Part shown: piece after piece, positions 1 through 8,155 of the stretch
Layout: the number at the start of each line of letters is the position of its first letter
How positions within the stretch are numbered: the stretch's first letter is position 1
Assembly (NCBI RefSeq): GCF_002968575.1
Contig: NZ_PVBM01000019.1
Location: forward strand, 1 to 64,000
Origin: Neorhizobium huautlense
GTDB taxonomy: Bacteria; Pseudomonadota; Alphaproteobacteria; Rhizobiales; Rhizobiaceae
DNA: 64,000 nt
Direction of reading: 5' to 3'
The notes under the pieces: model-generated
The model's input: only the letters and a program-made list of their open reading frames with translations
The model's database searches: none
What the model was told of the DNA's origin: nothing
Program-made: the position numbers and the translations under genes

Positions 1-107
1 TTGTTGAGATCTCGAAAACCCCAACAGGATAAGCCGAAAGCCTGGAAGTGTGACTGTCCCTCCATCATCACCTGCATCTCAGTGATCCGTTCTCTCAGCG
101 GGTGCAC
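1..107 (-). CDS. Possible partial ORF running off the left edge, unknown function
   Basis: Reading leftward on the minus strand, a frame stays open from a GTG at 107 (or an ATG at 77) to the edge of the window, giving at least 35 residues with an N-terminus VHPLRERITEMQ. It is in the same frame as the 38-residue ORF at 114-230, separated only by that ORF's stop. A strong Shine-Dalgarno AGGAGGTGAC lies at 118-127, 14 bases before the GTG, so spacing is not ideal. No family is recognised. The start, and whether this is a gene at all, cannot be settled from this window. Confidence 0.25.
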   Translation of the reverse strand, partial: MHPLRERITEMQVMMEGQSHFQAFGLSCWGFRDLN

Positions 108-113
108 CCTCTT

Positions 114-230
114 TCATGTCACCTCCTGTGTCAGAGATGGCGGATATTGACGGTAAAGCTCCGGAGAAATCCAATCAGGAAAATTCATGAATGGCATCAC
201 GGAGATAGGCGCGCTGCCCGCGTCGTCCAT
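114..230 (-). CDS. Small ORF, 38 residues, unknown function
   Basis: An ATG at 230 preceded by an AAGAGAG Shine-Dalgarno opens a 38-codon ORF (MDDAGSAPISVMPFMN..., ending SLTQEVT) that stops at 114-116. Its last codons contain a second Shine-Dalgarno (AGGAGG), and its stop overlaps an ATG in the ATGA pattern at 114-117; that second frame encodes only 12 residues (stop at 79-81). The chain of short coupled frames suggests either tiny overlapping genes or decay of one longer gene. No homology is recognised; existence is uncertain. Confidence 0.3.
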   Translation of the reverse strand: MDDAGSAPISVMPFMNFPDWISPELYRQYPPSLTQEVT

Positions 231-341
231 TCTCTCTTAACCCTGAGAAAAGCGGCAGCACCGTTCTTCAGAAGATGTTAAACGCCACGCGTCATGCCTG
301 GAACCTGTATCGAACAACCCGATGGGATCGTGGGGCAAGAT

Positions 342-1370
342 ATGACGAGCGAAGTCAGCAAAGCGGTGCGCGACCGAACCCTGCAGGTGGTGAGCCAGCA
401 CATGGCGAAGCTGGAGGTCAACGGCCTGCCGCGCAACTACGAACTCTTTCACGAGGCTTTGTCCGGCGGGGACACTGCCCTCTCCCGCGAGGTGCTGGCC
501 CTGCCGCTCGCACCTTCGCAAACGCTGCTCGATGAAATCGGTCTGCGGTATCAACTTCCAGGCTTTGTCGCGCTTGCTCCCGCCAGATCGCGCGACCACG
601 AGATCAATCTGCTCCGGGAGTTGCGGGAGAAGATGACCAGCGGCGTAACGCAAAAGCAGGGTTTTACGCGCGTGCTGGAAGCCGTCGCCCGCAGCCTTCG
701 CGAAGACAGCAACGCGGGACCGATGGATATCCTCGCCGAGATCGAATACTTAAGCGTTTCCTTGTCGGATGCAGTCGTCGCGGAAACGGAACTCGAAGCA
801 GTGCTCAAGGCCGGGGTGGATCGCCTGGTCACCTCGGAGCAGAAGACCGCAGCCGCCCGGGCGATCACCCTCCGGGATCGCCTGACCGCGCTGCCGAACC
901 ACGCCGCCTTCGCCGAGCGCCTGGAGACGCTCTATGGCGCAGAGGCCGACAAACGCGACGTCGCGCTCTTCCTGGTCACCATCAACGACCTGTCGGACAT
1001 TGCCCAGACCTATGGCGAGCCGGCTGCCAACCGCATCGTGAGGAAAGCCGCCTCGATTTTCCGCAAGGCGATCAAGAAGAACGACTTCCTCGCCCGCATC
1101 GGCAAGGGGGATTTCGCCTTTCTGTTCAAGGATGTCGGTCGCGACAGCATATATCCGATTGCCGAACGCCTCTCTGCTTCCATTGTCGACAACCTCGTCT
1201 TTGCGGTGTCCGACAGAGCGGCGGCAACGCTGACGCTCTCGATCGGCGTCGCGCTCGCCGGGGACGCCTTCTCGCCGCAGCAACTGCGCCTGCAGGCAAC
1301 AGCGGCCTTGGAAACTTCGAAGGCGAACGGACGCCCGGCGGTATTCATGCCCGATCAGGCCAGCCGGTAG
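342..1370 (+). CDS. GGDEF-domain protein with degenerate active site
   Basis: A 342-residue cytoplasmic protein. The N-terminal half (about 1-180) is an alpha-helical region of unknown role. The C-terminal half begins with a diguanylate cyclase-type DRLTALPNHAAF segment (about residue 185 onward) and ends with LTLSIGVA, the usual GGDEF-family close. The catalytic signature reads GKGDF (residues 254-258) instead of GGDEF, and the family metal-binding DxDxFKxxND segment is replaced by VTINDLSDIA. These losses predict that it binds nucleotide or protein rather than making cyclic-di-GMP; that is inference. ATG 342 is preferred over 294 because GGGGCAAG lies just upstream and the earlier codons look unstructured. 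It stands alone before the ABC-F gene. Confidence 0.85.
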   Translation: MTSEVSKAVRDRTLQVVSQHMAKLEVNGLPRNYELFHEALSGGDTALSREVLALPLAPSQTLLDEIGLRYQLPGFVALAPARSRDHEINLLRELREKMTSGVTQKQGFTRVLEAVARSLREDSNAGPMDILAEIEYLSVSLSDAVVAETELEAVLKAGVDRLVTSEQKTAAARAITLRDRLTALPNHAAFAERLETLYGAEADKRDVALFLVTINDLSDIAQTYGEPAANRIVRKAASIFRKAIKKNDFLARIGKGDFAFLFKDVGRDSIYPIAERLSASIVDNLVFAVSDRAAATLTLSIGVALAGDAFSPQQLRLQATAALETSKANGRPAVFMPDQASR

Positions 1371-1448
1371 GCCCCCGCCCGGAACTCGTTTCGGCAGATC
1401 TTTGAGGCCGTCTTGCCTTCACCGGCAGTTTCGGCCAAAACCGCCGCC

Positions 1449-3332
1449 ATGATCACGATTACCGACCTTTCCGCCCGCATTGCCGGGCGCCTTCTCCTCG
1501 ACAATGCCAGCGTAACGCTTCCGGCGGGCGCGAAGGCCGGGCTTGTCGGCCGCAACGGCGCCGGCAAATCGACTCTCTTCCGCGTGATCACCGGCGAGCT
1601 TGCGGCCGAAAGCGGTTCGGTGACCATCCCCAGGAATGCCCGTATCGGCCAGGTGGCGCAGGAAGCGCCGGGCACGGAGGACTCGCTGATCTCGATCGTG
1701 CTTGCTGCCGACAAGGAGCGCAGCGCGCTTCTCGAGGAAGCCGAGACCGCAACCGATCCGCACCGCATCGCCGAAATCCAGATGCGGCTTGTCGACATCG
1801 ATGCTCATTCAGCGGAAGCGCGCGCCGCCAGCATTCTTTCCGGCCTCGGCTTCGACCACGAGGCCCAGCACCGCCCTGCCTCCTCCTTCTCCGGCGGCTG
1901 GCGCATGCGGGTGGCGCTCGCATCCGTCCTTTTCGCAGAGCCCGACCTTCTGTTGCTCGACGAGCCGACCAACTATCTCGACCTTGAAGGCACGATGTGG
2001 CTGGAGGATTATGTCCGGCGGTATCCGCACACCGTCATCATCATCAGCCACGACCGCGACCTTCTGAACAATGCCGTGAACTCGATCGTCCATCTCGACC
2101 AGAAGAAGCTCACCTTTTATCGCGGCGGCTACGACCAGTTCGAACGGCAGAAGGCCGAGGCAGACGAGCTGCAGATGAAGGCGAAGGCCAAGAACGAAGC
2201 GGCCCGCAAACACCTGCAGAGCTTCATCGACCGGTTCCGCGCCAAGGCTACGAAAGCCCGACAGGCCCAAAGCCGTGTTAAGGCTCTGGAGCGCATGGGC
2301 ACCGTTGCCGCCGTGGTGGAAGACCATGTTCAGCCGATCATTTTTCCCGAGCCGGAAAAGCAGCCCGCCTCCCCGATCGTGGCAATCAGCAAGGGCGCGG
2401 TCGGTTATGCTCCCGGCAAGCCGATCCTGAAGAATATCAGCCTGAGGATCGACAACGACGACCGCATCGCCCTGCTCGGCTCGAACGGCAACGGCAAGTC
2501 GACCTTCGCAAAGCTGGTGTCCGGTCGACTGGAACTCGAAAGCGGCGAGATGAAACTCGCGCCGGGTCTCAAGATCGGCTTCTTCGCCCAGCACCAGCTC
2601 GACGATCTCATCCCCAACGAAACGCCCGTCGACCATGTTCGCCGGCTGATGCCGCAGGCGGCGGAAGCCCAGGTGCGCGCGCGTGTCGCCCAGATGGGAC
2701 TTGCGACCGAAAAAATGAACACGGCCGCCAAGGATCTTTCCGGTGGGGAAAAGGCGCGCCTTCTGATGGGCCTTGCGGCCTTCCACGCGCCGAACCTGCT
2801 GATCCTCGACGAACCGACGAACCATCTCGACATCGACAGCCGCCGGGCGCTGATCGAAGCGCTCAACGATTACAACGGCGCCGTCATCCTGATTTCCCAC
2901 GACCGCCATCTGATCGAGGCGACCGTCGACCGCCTCTGGCTGGTCAACGAAGGCACCGTCAAAACCTTCGATGGCGACCTTGAGGAATACCGCGACCTGA
3001 TCATCTCTGCGGGGCGAAAGAAAGACGAGAAGGCGCAGACAGCAGACGAGCCAGCCTCCAAGGCCGATCAACGCAAGGTCAATGCCGAGAAGCGCGCCTC
3101 GCTTGCCCCGCTCAGAAAAAAGATCAACGAAATCGAATCCTTGACAGGAAAGCTCGAGAAACAGATTCAGGCTCTTGATAAAGAGCTTGCGGACCCCGCA
3201 CTCTACGAGAAGGCGCCGGCCAAGGCCGCGCAGAAAGCCAAGGAGCGCGGCGAGGCCGCAGCCAAGCTCGCCGCCGCGGAGGAGGAATGGCTGATGCTGT
3301 CGTCGGAATACGAAGAGGCGATGGCGGGCTGA
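1449..3332 (+). CDS. ABC-F family ATP-binding protein (duplicated ATPase)
   Basis: A 627-residue soluble protein with two ABC ATPase domains and no membrane segment, as in ABC-F translation factors (YheS/Uup/EttA group). Walker A of domain 1 is GRNGAGKST (residues 34-42), with signature SGGW and Walker B LLLDEPTNYLDLE. Walker A of domain 2 is GSNGNGKST (about 344-352), with signature LSGGEKAR and LILDEPTNHLDID. Between them lies a long charged linker (about 240-300), the element ABC-F proteins use to reach the ribosomal peptidyl-transferase centre. The last 90 residues are Lys/Glu/Ala-rich and coiled-coil-like, as in YheS/Uup. ATG 1449 (MITITDLSAR) is chosen over 1413 because the protein fold begins there. 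Cellular target not deducible. Confidence 0.95.
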   Translation: MITITDLSARIAGRLLLDNASVTLPAGAKAGLVGRNGAGKSTLFRVITGELAAESGSVTIPRNARIGQVAQEAPGTEDSLISIVLAADKERSALLEEAETATDPHRIAEIQMRLVDIDAHSAEARAASILSGLGFDHEAQHRPASSFSGGWRMRVALASVLFAEPDLLLLDEPTNYLDLEGTMWLEDYVRRYPHTVIIISHDRDLLNNAVNSIVHLDQKKLTFYRGGYDQFERQKAEADELQMKAKAKNEAARKHLQSFIDRFRAKATKARQAQSRVKALERMGTVAAVVEDHVQPIIFPEPEKQPASPIVAISKGAVGYAPGKPILKNISLRIDNDDRIALLGSNGNGKSTFAKLVSGRLELESGEMKLAPGLKIGFFAQHQLDDLIPNETPVDHVRRLMPQAAEAQVRARVAQMGLATEKMNTAAKDLSGGEKARLLMGLAAFHAPNLLILDEPTNHLDIDSRRALIEALNDYNGAVILISHDRHLIEATVDRLWLVNEGTVKTFDGDLEEYRDLIISAGRKKDEKAQTADEPASKADQRKVNAEKRASLAPLRKKINEIESLTGKLEKQIQALDKELADPALYEKAPAKAAQKAKERGEAAAKLAAAEEEWLMLSSEYEEAMAG

Positions 3333-3346
3333 ACCTTGTCCGCCTT

Positions 3347-3379
3347 GTGAATATACACTACCTTCCGATGTATATTCAC
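3347..3379. promoter_or_regulatory. Perfect palindrome, likely VapB(C) operator over the vapBC promoter
   Basis: GTGAATATACA (3347-3357) and TGTATATTCAC (3369-3379) are exact inverted repeats separated by 11 bases, ending 11 bases before the vapB start. TTGTGA (3345-3350) and TGTATA (3369-3374), 18 bases apart, could serve as -35 and -10 and both overlap the arms. Type II antitoxins commonly repress their own promoter by binding such palindromes; binding here is inferred from position. Confidence 0.8.
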
Positions 3380-3390
3380 GAGGTGCCGCG

Positions 3391-3648
3391 ATGCCCCTTT
3401 ACGTCCGCGACGAACGCGTCAACGAACTGGCCGAGCAGGCGCGTAGAATCCTCAACGCGCCCACCAAGACGGATGCGATCCGACAAGCGCTGCAGCGCGT
3501 GGTGGAAACGGCCGAAGCGTCGGATACCTCGGAGAAGCCGTCGCTTCGCGAGCGGCTGAAGGCAACCCAGGACGAAGTGAAAAGGCTCGGGAAACCGAAT
3601 CCGGATTTCGATGACAAAGCCCTCCTCGACGAGATGTGGGAAATCTGA
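3391..3648 (+). CDS. vapB: VapB-type antitoxin (PSK/Rv0623-like family)
   Basis: An 85-residue protein with a short N-terminal DNA-binding region (MPLYVRDERVNELAEQA, followed by TKTDAIRQAL), typical of the Rv0623/PSK_trans_fac antitoxins. An acidic C-terminal tail (PNPDFDDKALLDEMWEI) of the kind that wraps the toxin active site follows. The ATG is preceded by GAGGTG. Its stop overlaps the vapC start in the TGATG pattern (3646-3650), so the two are translationally coupled, antitoxin first. It should neutralise VapC and autoregulate through the palindrome at 3347-3379. Function is assigned from family features and gene pairing. Confidence 0.9.
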   Translation: MPLYVRDERVNELAEQARRILNAPTKTDAIRQALQRVVETAEASDTSEKPSLRERLKATQDEVKRLGKPNPDFDDKALLDEMWEI

Positions 3649-4040
3649 TGTTTCTGGATACGTCGGCGATCTTCGAAATCCTGCTTAGCGATCCAAAATC
3701 AGACGATTTGATCCGGCGACTGGAGGCATCCGACGGCCCGCGATCGACAGGGCCCACCGTGGTGTATGAGGCTGCCGTCGTGCTGTCAGGGAAAGAAAAC
3801 CTGTCCGTTCCGGAATCCGAGCGGCTTGTCCGCTCATTTTTATCTGAACTGAACGTCACGGTCCTGCCGGCAACGGATCAAATTGCCTCGAAAGCCCTCG
3901 ACGCCTTCGACCGCTACGGCAAGGGCCGTCATCCGGCGAAGTTAAATTTCGGTGATTGCTTCCCTTATGCAGGCGCCAGGGCTGCCGGGGCTGGTCTGCT
4001 CTATGTGGGCGACGACTTTACCCTCACGGACCTTGCCTGA
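3648..4040 (+). CDS. vapC: VapC-type PIN-domain ribonuclease toxin
   Basis: A 130-residue PIN-domain protein. Acidic residues expected to hold the catalytic Mg2+ are visible: Asp4 in MFLDTSAI, Glu41 in VVYEAAV, Asp103 in LNFGDCFPYA and Asp121/122 in VGDDF. VapC proteins are endoribonucleases that often cut tRNA or rRNA; this one's target cannot be read from sequence. The four-acid set looks intact, so the toxin is probably active. ATG 3648 is chosen over a GTG at 3636 because it overlaps the vapB stop and begins the canonical MFLDTSAI. Confidence 0.92.
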   Translation: MFLDTSAIFEILLSDPKSDDLIRRLEASDGPRSTGPTVVYEAAVVLSGKENLSVPESERLVRSFLSELNVTVLPATDQIASKALDAFDRYGKGRHPAKLNFGDCFPYAGARAAGAGLLYVGDDFTLTDLA

Positions 4041-4088
4041 GTTGGTCCGTCGTTTTTAAAAGCCCATTGAACGTTGAAGAGCTTTGCC

Positions 4089-6146
4089 ATGGATCTTTTT
4101 CTCGAAACCGACGATGACCAGAAGACGCTCGCTTTCATCACCGACCGAAACGAGGCGTCCCGCCGGAAACTCTGGACCGCGGAATTTGAAAAGGATCGCG
4201 ACGCGATCAAGGCGATGATCGAGCGCGACGACCGGCTGATCATCCCGACACGACGCGGCAAGTGGCTCTTCGACTTCCACCGCAGCAGGAACAATCCGCT
4301 CGGTGTCTGGCGGCGCCTGCCGGCCGATCAGGACGCGCGGGCCGACGCGGCCTGGGAGCCCGTCTTCGATCTCGATCACTTCTGCCAGAAAGAGGGCAAG
4401 CGCTGGATCTATAACGGAGCGGTCACCTGTCCCTGGGAGCCGACCCGCGTTCTCCTGCAGCTTTCCGACGGAGGCTCCGATCTGCAGCGCCTTCTCGAAT
4501 TCGACGCGGAAACCAAATCGGTCGTCGACGGCGGTTTCGACACGCCCGCGGTGCGCTCGCATGCGAGTTGGCTCAGCCGCGACGAGATCTGCTATTTCGG
4601 CTCCATCGATGACTTTTCCGCGACCCGTTCGGGCTGGCCGCGGGTGGGCCGGCGTCTGAAGCGCGGCCAGACGCCGCGGGACGCGCCGGTCCTCTTTGAA
4701 GCGGCCGACAGCGACGTCTACGGCTACGGCTTCGTTATCGACCCGATGTTCTGGAACAGCGCGGCCGGCGAACGGCCGATCGAGATCTTTGCGGCCTGCC
4801 ATGAGATCGGCAAGCAGAGCATCCATGCCAGGGGTGGCGACGGAAATCTGCGCCGCCTCGACCTGCCGAGCGAGATCGACTTCTCGATCAACCACAATCA
4901 CGTGCTCTGGCGGGCAAAAACGGACGAACGTTTTCCAATTGGGAGCCTGATCCTGCAACGCTTCACGCCGTTTGGCGACGAGCCACTCAAAAAGCCGGAG
5001 CGTATCCTGTTCACACCTGGCGAGGGGCAGTCCGTTTCGCAGTTCTCGCTGCTCAAGACCTGGTGCGTCTTCATCGTCAGCGACCGCCTGCAGCCGCGAT
5101 TCTTCCTCCTCGACCTGACCAAGGCCGATGCCGCGCCGGAGGAGCTTGCTCTCCCGGCTGAAGTGCAGTCGGTCTCCTTCCGGACGCTCGATGCCGATCT
5201 CCATCAGGGAGAGGAAGTGCTGCAGGTGATCGGCCAGGGCTTCCTCAAACCTCCCGCCCGCTACATCCTCGACCTTTCGGACCGCGCCAGCAGGGCGACG
5301 CTTCGGCAGACCGCGACGGCTCCTGCCTATTTCGACACAGAGGGAATGCGCTCGGAACTCCTCGAGGCCATATCGGAAGGCGGCACCCGGGTGCCTTATC
5401 ATATCGTCTTTCCGAAAACCTGGGCGAAGGGCGAACTGCCGGTTCTGATGTACGGCTATGGCGGTTTCGAAGCGCCTCTCTCCCCCTATTATTCAGGTGC
5501 CAATGGCATCTGGCTCGAACAGGGCGGCGCCTATGTCCAGGCTTATATCCGCGGTGGCGGTGAATTCGGGCCGGACTGGCATCGCGTCGCCAAGCGCACC
5601 GGCAGGCACAAGGCGTTCGAGGATTTCGTCGCGGTTGCCCGCGATCTTGTCAGGCGCGGCTATACAAAGCCGTCGCGGATCGCCTGCACCGGCGGCAGCA
5701 ACGGCGGGCTGCTGACGGCGGTCATGCTGACCCGCTGTCCGGAAGATTTCGGGGCGGTCTGGACGCGCGTCCCGGTCATCGACATGGCGCGCTTCCATGT
5801 GTTTCCTGCCGGCAAGGCCTGGATGGACGAATATGGCAATCCGGACGAACCGGCCGACCTCGACTACATGCTTTCCTACTCGCCGCTGCACCAGGTGAAG
5901 GATGCCGGAACGATCGAATACCCGCCCGTCTATATCGAGAGTTCCTCCAATGACGACCGCGTGCATCCCTCGCATGCCCGCCGGTTTGCCAAACGCCTGG
6001 AGGACAGCGGTCATAAGCCGCTTTTCCACGAGTTCGGCTCCGGCGGCCACGGCGGCGCCGGCGATTCCAGCGAACAGGCGGCACGCCCTGCAATGGGCTA
6101 CAGCTTCCTGCGGCAAACGATCATGGGACCATCCTCACCGGCCTGA
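4089..6146 (+). CDS. Prolyl oligopeptidase family (S9A) serine peptidase
   Basis: A 685-residue protein with an N-terminal region expected to form the seven-bladed propeller (about 1-420) and a C-terminal alpha/beta-hydrolase peptidase domain. The catalytic Ser537 lies in GGSNGG, the acid is Asp622 or Asp623 in SSNDDRVHP, and His654 lies in GSGGHGGAG, matching the family triad and order. The segment GYGGFEAPLSPYY corresponds to the family's oxyanion-region motif. There is no signal peptide, so it probably cleaves short peptides in the cytoplasm. The frame is open from a TTG at 4074, but ATG 4089 is the more likely start. It follows vapC on the same strand without clear operonic linkage. Substrate specificity is unknown. 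Confidence 0.92.
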   Translation: MDLFLETDDDQKTLAFITDRNEASRRKLWTAEFEKDRDAIKAMIERDDRLIIPTRRGKWLFDFHRSRNNPLGVWRRLPADQDARADAAWEPVFDLDHFCQKEGKRWIYNGAVTCPWEPTRVLLQLSDGGSDLQRLLEFDAETKSVVDGGFDTPAVRSHASWLSRDEICYFGSIDDFSATRSGWPRVGRRLKRGQTPRDAPVLFEAADSDVYGYGFVIDPMFWNSAAGERPIEIFAACHEIGKQSIHARGGDGNLRRLDLPSEIDFSINHNHVLWRAKTDERFPIGSLILQRFTPFGDEPLKKPERILFTPGEGQSVSQFSLLKTWCVFIVSDRLQPRFFLLDLTKADAAPEELALPAEVQSVSFRTLDADLHQGEEVLQVIGQGFLKPPARYILDLSDRASRATLRQTATAPAYFDTEGMRSELLEAISEGGTRVPYHIVFPKTWAKGELPVLMYGYGGFEAPLSPYYSGANGIWLEQGGAYVQAYIRGGGEFGPDWHRVAKRTGRHKAFEDFVAVARDLVRRGYTKPSRIACTGGSNGGLLTAVMLTRCPEDFGAVWTRVPVIDMARFHVFPAGKAWMDEYGNPDEPADLDYMLSYSPLHQVKDAGTIEYPPVYIESSSNDDRVHPSHARRFAKRLEDSGHKPLFHEFGSGGHGGAGDSSEQAARPAMGYSFLRQTIMGPSSPA

Positions 6147-6277
6147 CGGTTCGCACGTAAAAACATCATTTAATCTTGGTAAATCTACGCGTCGGTATCG
6201 TTCCAATACGATTAATCGTTGCATTACACTTAGTCGCTATAGTCCCGGTATCTTTGTATTAGTTGATGGTCGGCTTT

Positions 6278-7630
6278 ATGTTGCGTTCTGGCCTGTTTCG
6301 TATTTTTTCCCGCCTGCTTGCCGATCGCCAGGGCAATATCGCGATCATGTTCGCCATCGTGCTGGTGCCGCTGATCGCCGCTATCGGCGCGAGCCTCGAT
6401 TACGTCCGAGCCTATAATACCCGTTCCAAAATGCAGGCCGACCTCGACGCCGCCCTGCTGGGCGCCGTCAGAAGCGTCGGCACGCTGAACGAGATGGCGC
6501 TCGAGACGCGGATAAAGGAATGGTTTGCCGCCCAGACCAATCTCGGAAGCGGCGGCTACAAGCTTGACGATATCGATACCTCCAACCACAAGATCACCGC
6601 GACCGCCCATGCGTCGGTGGCGACGACCCTGCTCAAGGTCGCGGGCATAAATGATGTTGCCGTCGGCGTTGCCTCGTCAGTGGAAGGTCCCGGCCGCGCC
6701 TATCTCAATGTCTATGTCGTTCTCGACAAATCCGCATCCATGCTGCTTGCCTCCACGAGCGCCGGACAGGCGAGCCTGAGGGCCTCTAAGGCTGGCTGTG
6801 CGTTTGCCTGCCACACGCCCGAGGGCGGCCCTTTCAATTACAAGAGCAAGAACTATACGAACGTTTATGACCTCTCGGTCGCGATGGGGATCAAGTTGCG
6901 GGCCGATGTTTCGGTCGACGCTGTGGATGAAGTGCTCGATCTTATCGATACCGCGGACGCCTCCCATGAACGCATCAAGGTCGGGCTCTACACGATGGGG
7001 CAGACCGCAAGCCAGGTGCTGGCGCCGACATTTTCAACCACCAATGCCCGGAAGAAGCTCAGCGACAAGACCAGCGGCCTGACCAGCGCGACCTCGGAGG
7101 AAGCGACCTATTTCGATTATTCCTTCGCCGCCCTCAAGGCTCTCGTGGGGACGGCGGGGGACGGATCGAGCGAAAGCAACCCTCTGAAGCTGGTGCTGCT
7201 TCTGACGGACGGCGTTCAGTCGGAGCGCAACTGGGTGCTGCAGGGAAATTCCGGCATCCGCTTCCCGACCTCCAAGAGCTATCTGCAATCAGCCGTCTCT
7301 CCTATCAATTCCGCATGGTGCAATCAGGTGAAGGCGCTCAATGCCACGGTCGGCGTCCTCTATACGGAATACCTGCCGATGCCCTGGGACTGGGGCTACG
7401 AGGCAACGCTTGGCAAAACGATGACCAGCAGCGGTTATGCTTCGACCTGGGGAGGCACCATCGTTCCTGGAAAAGGCAACACAAGCCGCACCAATTACAT
7501 CCCGACCGCGCTTGAACAGTGCGCGACGAGCGGCGACCTCTTCCTGCAGGCAAACTCCGCGGAGGAGATCGAGGCGGGCCTATCGGCACTCTTCAAACAA
7601 TATCTCTCCAAAGTAAGGCTGACGAGCTAA
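6278..7630 (+). CDS. TadG-like pilus assembly protein with von Willebrand A domain
   Basis: About 450 residues. The N-terminus has the TadE/TadG pattern: a short basic segment, DRQGNIAIMFA, then one hydrophobic helix (about residues 17-38) ending in a helical ALLGAV region. A von Willebrand factor A domain starts near residue 145 with the metal-site motif DKSAS and continues through LVLLLTDGVQ. TadG proteins are minor pilin-like components of Flp/Tad systems, exposed outside the inner membrane. It precedes two TadE-like genes at short spacing (6 and 11 bases), forming an operon. Start uncertain: ATG 6266 or TTG 6263 are alternatives, and no strong Shine-Dalgarno is visible. The 116-base upstream gap is AT-rich and may hold the promoter. 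Confidence 0.85.
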   Translation: MLRSGLFRIFSRLLADRQGNIAIMFAIVLVPLIAAIGASLDYVRAYNTRSKMQADLDAALLGAVRSVGTLNEMALETRIKEWFAAQTNLGSGGYKLDDIDTSNHKITATAHASVATTLLKVAGINDVAVGVASSVEGPGRAYLNVYVVLDKSASMLLASTSAGQASLRASKAGCAFACHTPEGGPFNYKSKNYTNVYDLSVAMGIKLRADVSVDAVDEVLDLIDTADASHERIKVGLYTMGQTASQVLAPTFSTTNARKKLSDKTSGLTSATSEEATYFDYSFAALKALVGTAGDGSSESNPLKLVLLLTDGVQSERNWVLQGNSGIRFPTSKSYLQSAVSPINSAWCNQVKALNATVGVLYTEYLPMPWDWGYEATLGKTMTSSGYASTWGGTIVPGKGNTSRTNYIPTALEQCATSGDLFLQANSAEEIEAGLSALFKQYLSKVRLTS

Positions 7631-7635
7631 GCCTC

Positions 7636-8145
7636 ATGAATCGTTTCAAAGCCTTTCTACGCAACGATGACGGGGTGGCGGCGGTCGAGTTTGCGCTGCT
7701 GATTTTTCCGTTCCTGCTCTTCCTGTTTTGCATTCTCGACATGGCGCTGATGTTCTTCGTCGACAGCGCGCTCGATTCGGCGCTTCACATGGCGGCTCGT
7801 GATGTGCGCGTCGGCATCGCCCATTCCGGGAACTGGGACCTCGACAGATTCAGGAGCGCGGTCTGCGGCAACATGGCACTCGCCTTCGGCTGCGAGGACG
7901 AACTGCTGATTACGACGACCACCATGTCGGACTTCTCCTCCATGGCTTTCACATCCGCCGTCAGCGGCGGCGTCCTTTCCGTCACGGAAAGTTTCTCTCC
8001 GGGATCGTCGGGGGACTACGTGATGATCCAGGCATTTCTGCCCTGGAGCAGCCTGCTTGCCAAGATCGGCGCGAACGTCAACACGCTTGCCGACGGCAGC
8101 TATGTCCTTTCCGCCGCGGCGGTTTTCAGAAACGAACCCTTCTGA
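7636..8145 (+). CDS. TadE-family pseudopilin-like protein
   Basis: 169 residues. The N-terminus MNRFKAFLRNDDGVAAVEFAL is the TadE signature: a charged leader, a glycine, then Glu five residues into a strongly hydrophobic helix (about 15-40, LLIFPFLLFLFCILDMALMF). The remainder is a periplasmic or extracellular domain with two cysteines (in AVCGN and FGCED) that could form a disulfide. It begins 6 bases after the TadG-like gene. Expected role: minor pilin of a Flp/Tad-type adhesion pilus. The rest of a tad locus (cpaB, cpaC, cpaF, tadB, tadC) is not in this window. Confidence 0.88.
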   Translation: MNRFKAFLRNDDGVAAVEFALLIFPFLLFLFCILDMALMFFVDSALDSALHMAARDVRVGIAHSGNWDLDRFRSAVCGNMALAFGCEDELLITTTTMSDFSSMAFTSAVSGGVLSVTESFSPGSSGDYVMIQAFLPWSSLLAKIGANVNTLADGSYVLSAAAVFRNEPF

Positions 8146-8155
8146 GGCGGGCGCG

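Noticed and set aside
55-115. TPP-riboswitch-like pieces on the minus strand (GGGTGCACCCGCTGAGA ... GGAGGGA)
   Set aside because: The GCTGAGA and GGAGGGA pieces resemble the THI box, but the central conserved CTGATCTGG-type core is not present and the region overlaps small reading frames.
1809-3071. A 420-residue minus-strand frame
   Set aside because: Antisense of the ABC-F gene; no domain or ribosome-binding site.
4056-5402. A 448-residue minus-strand frame
   Set aside because: Antisense of the S9 peptidase gene, low-complexity Arg/Asp composition.
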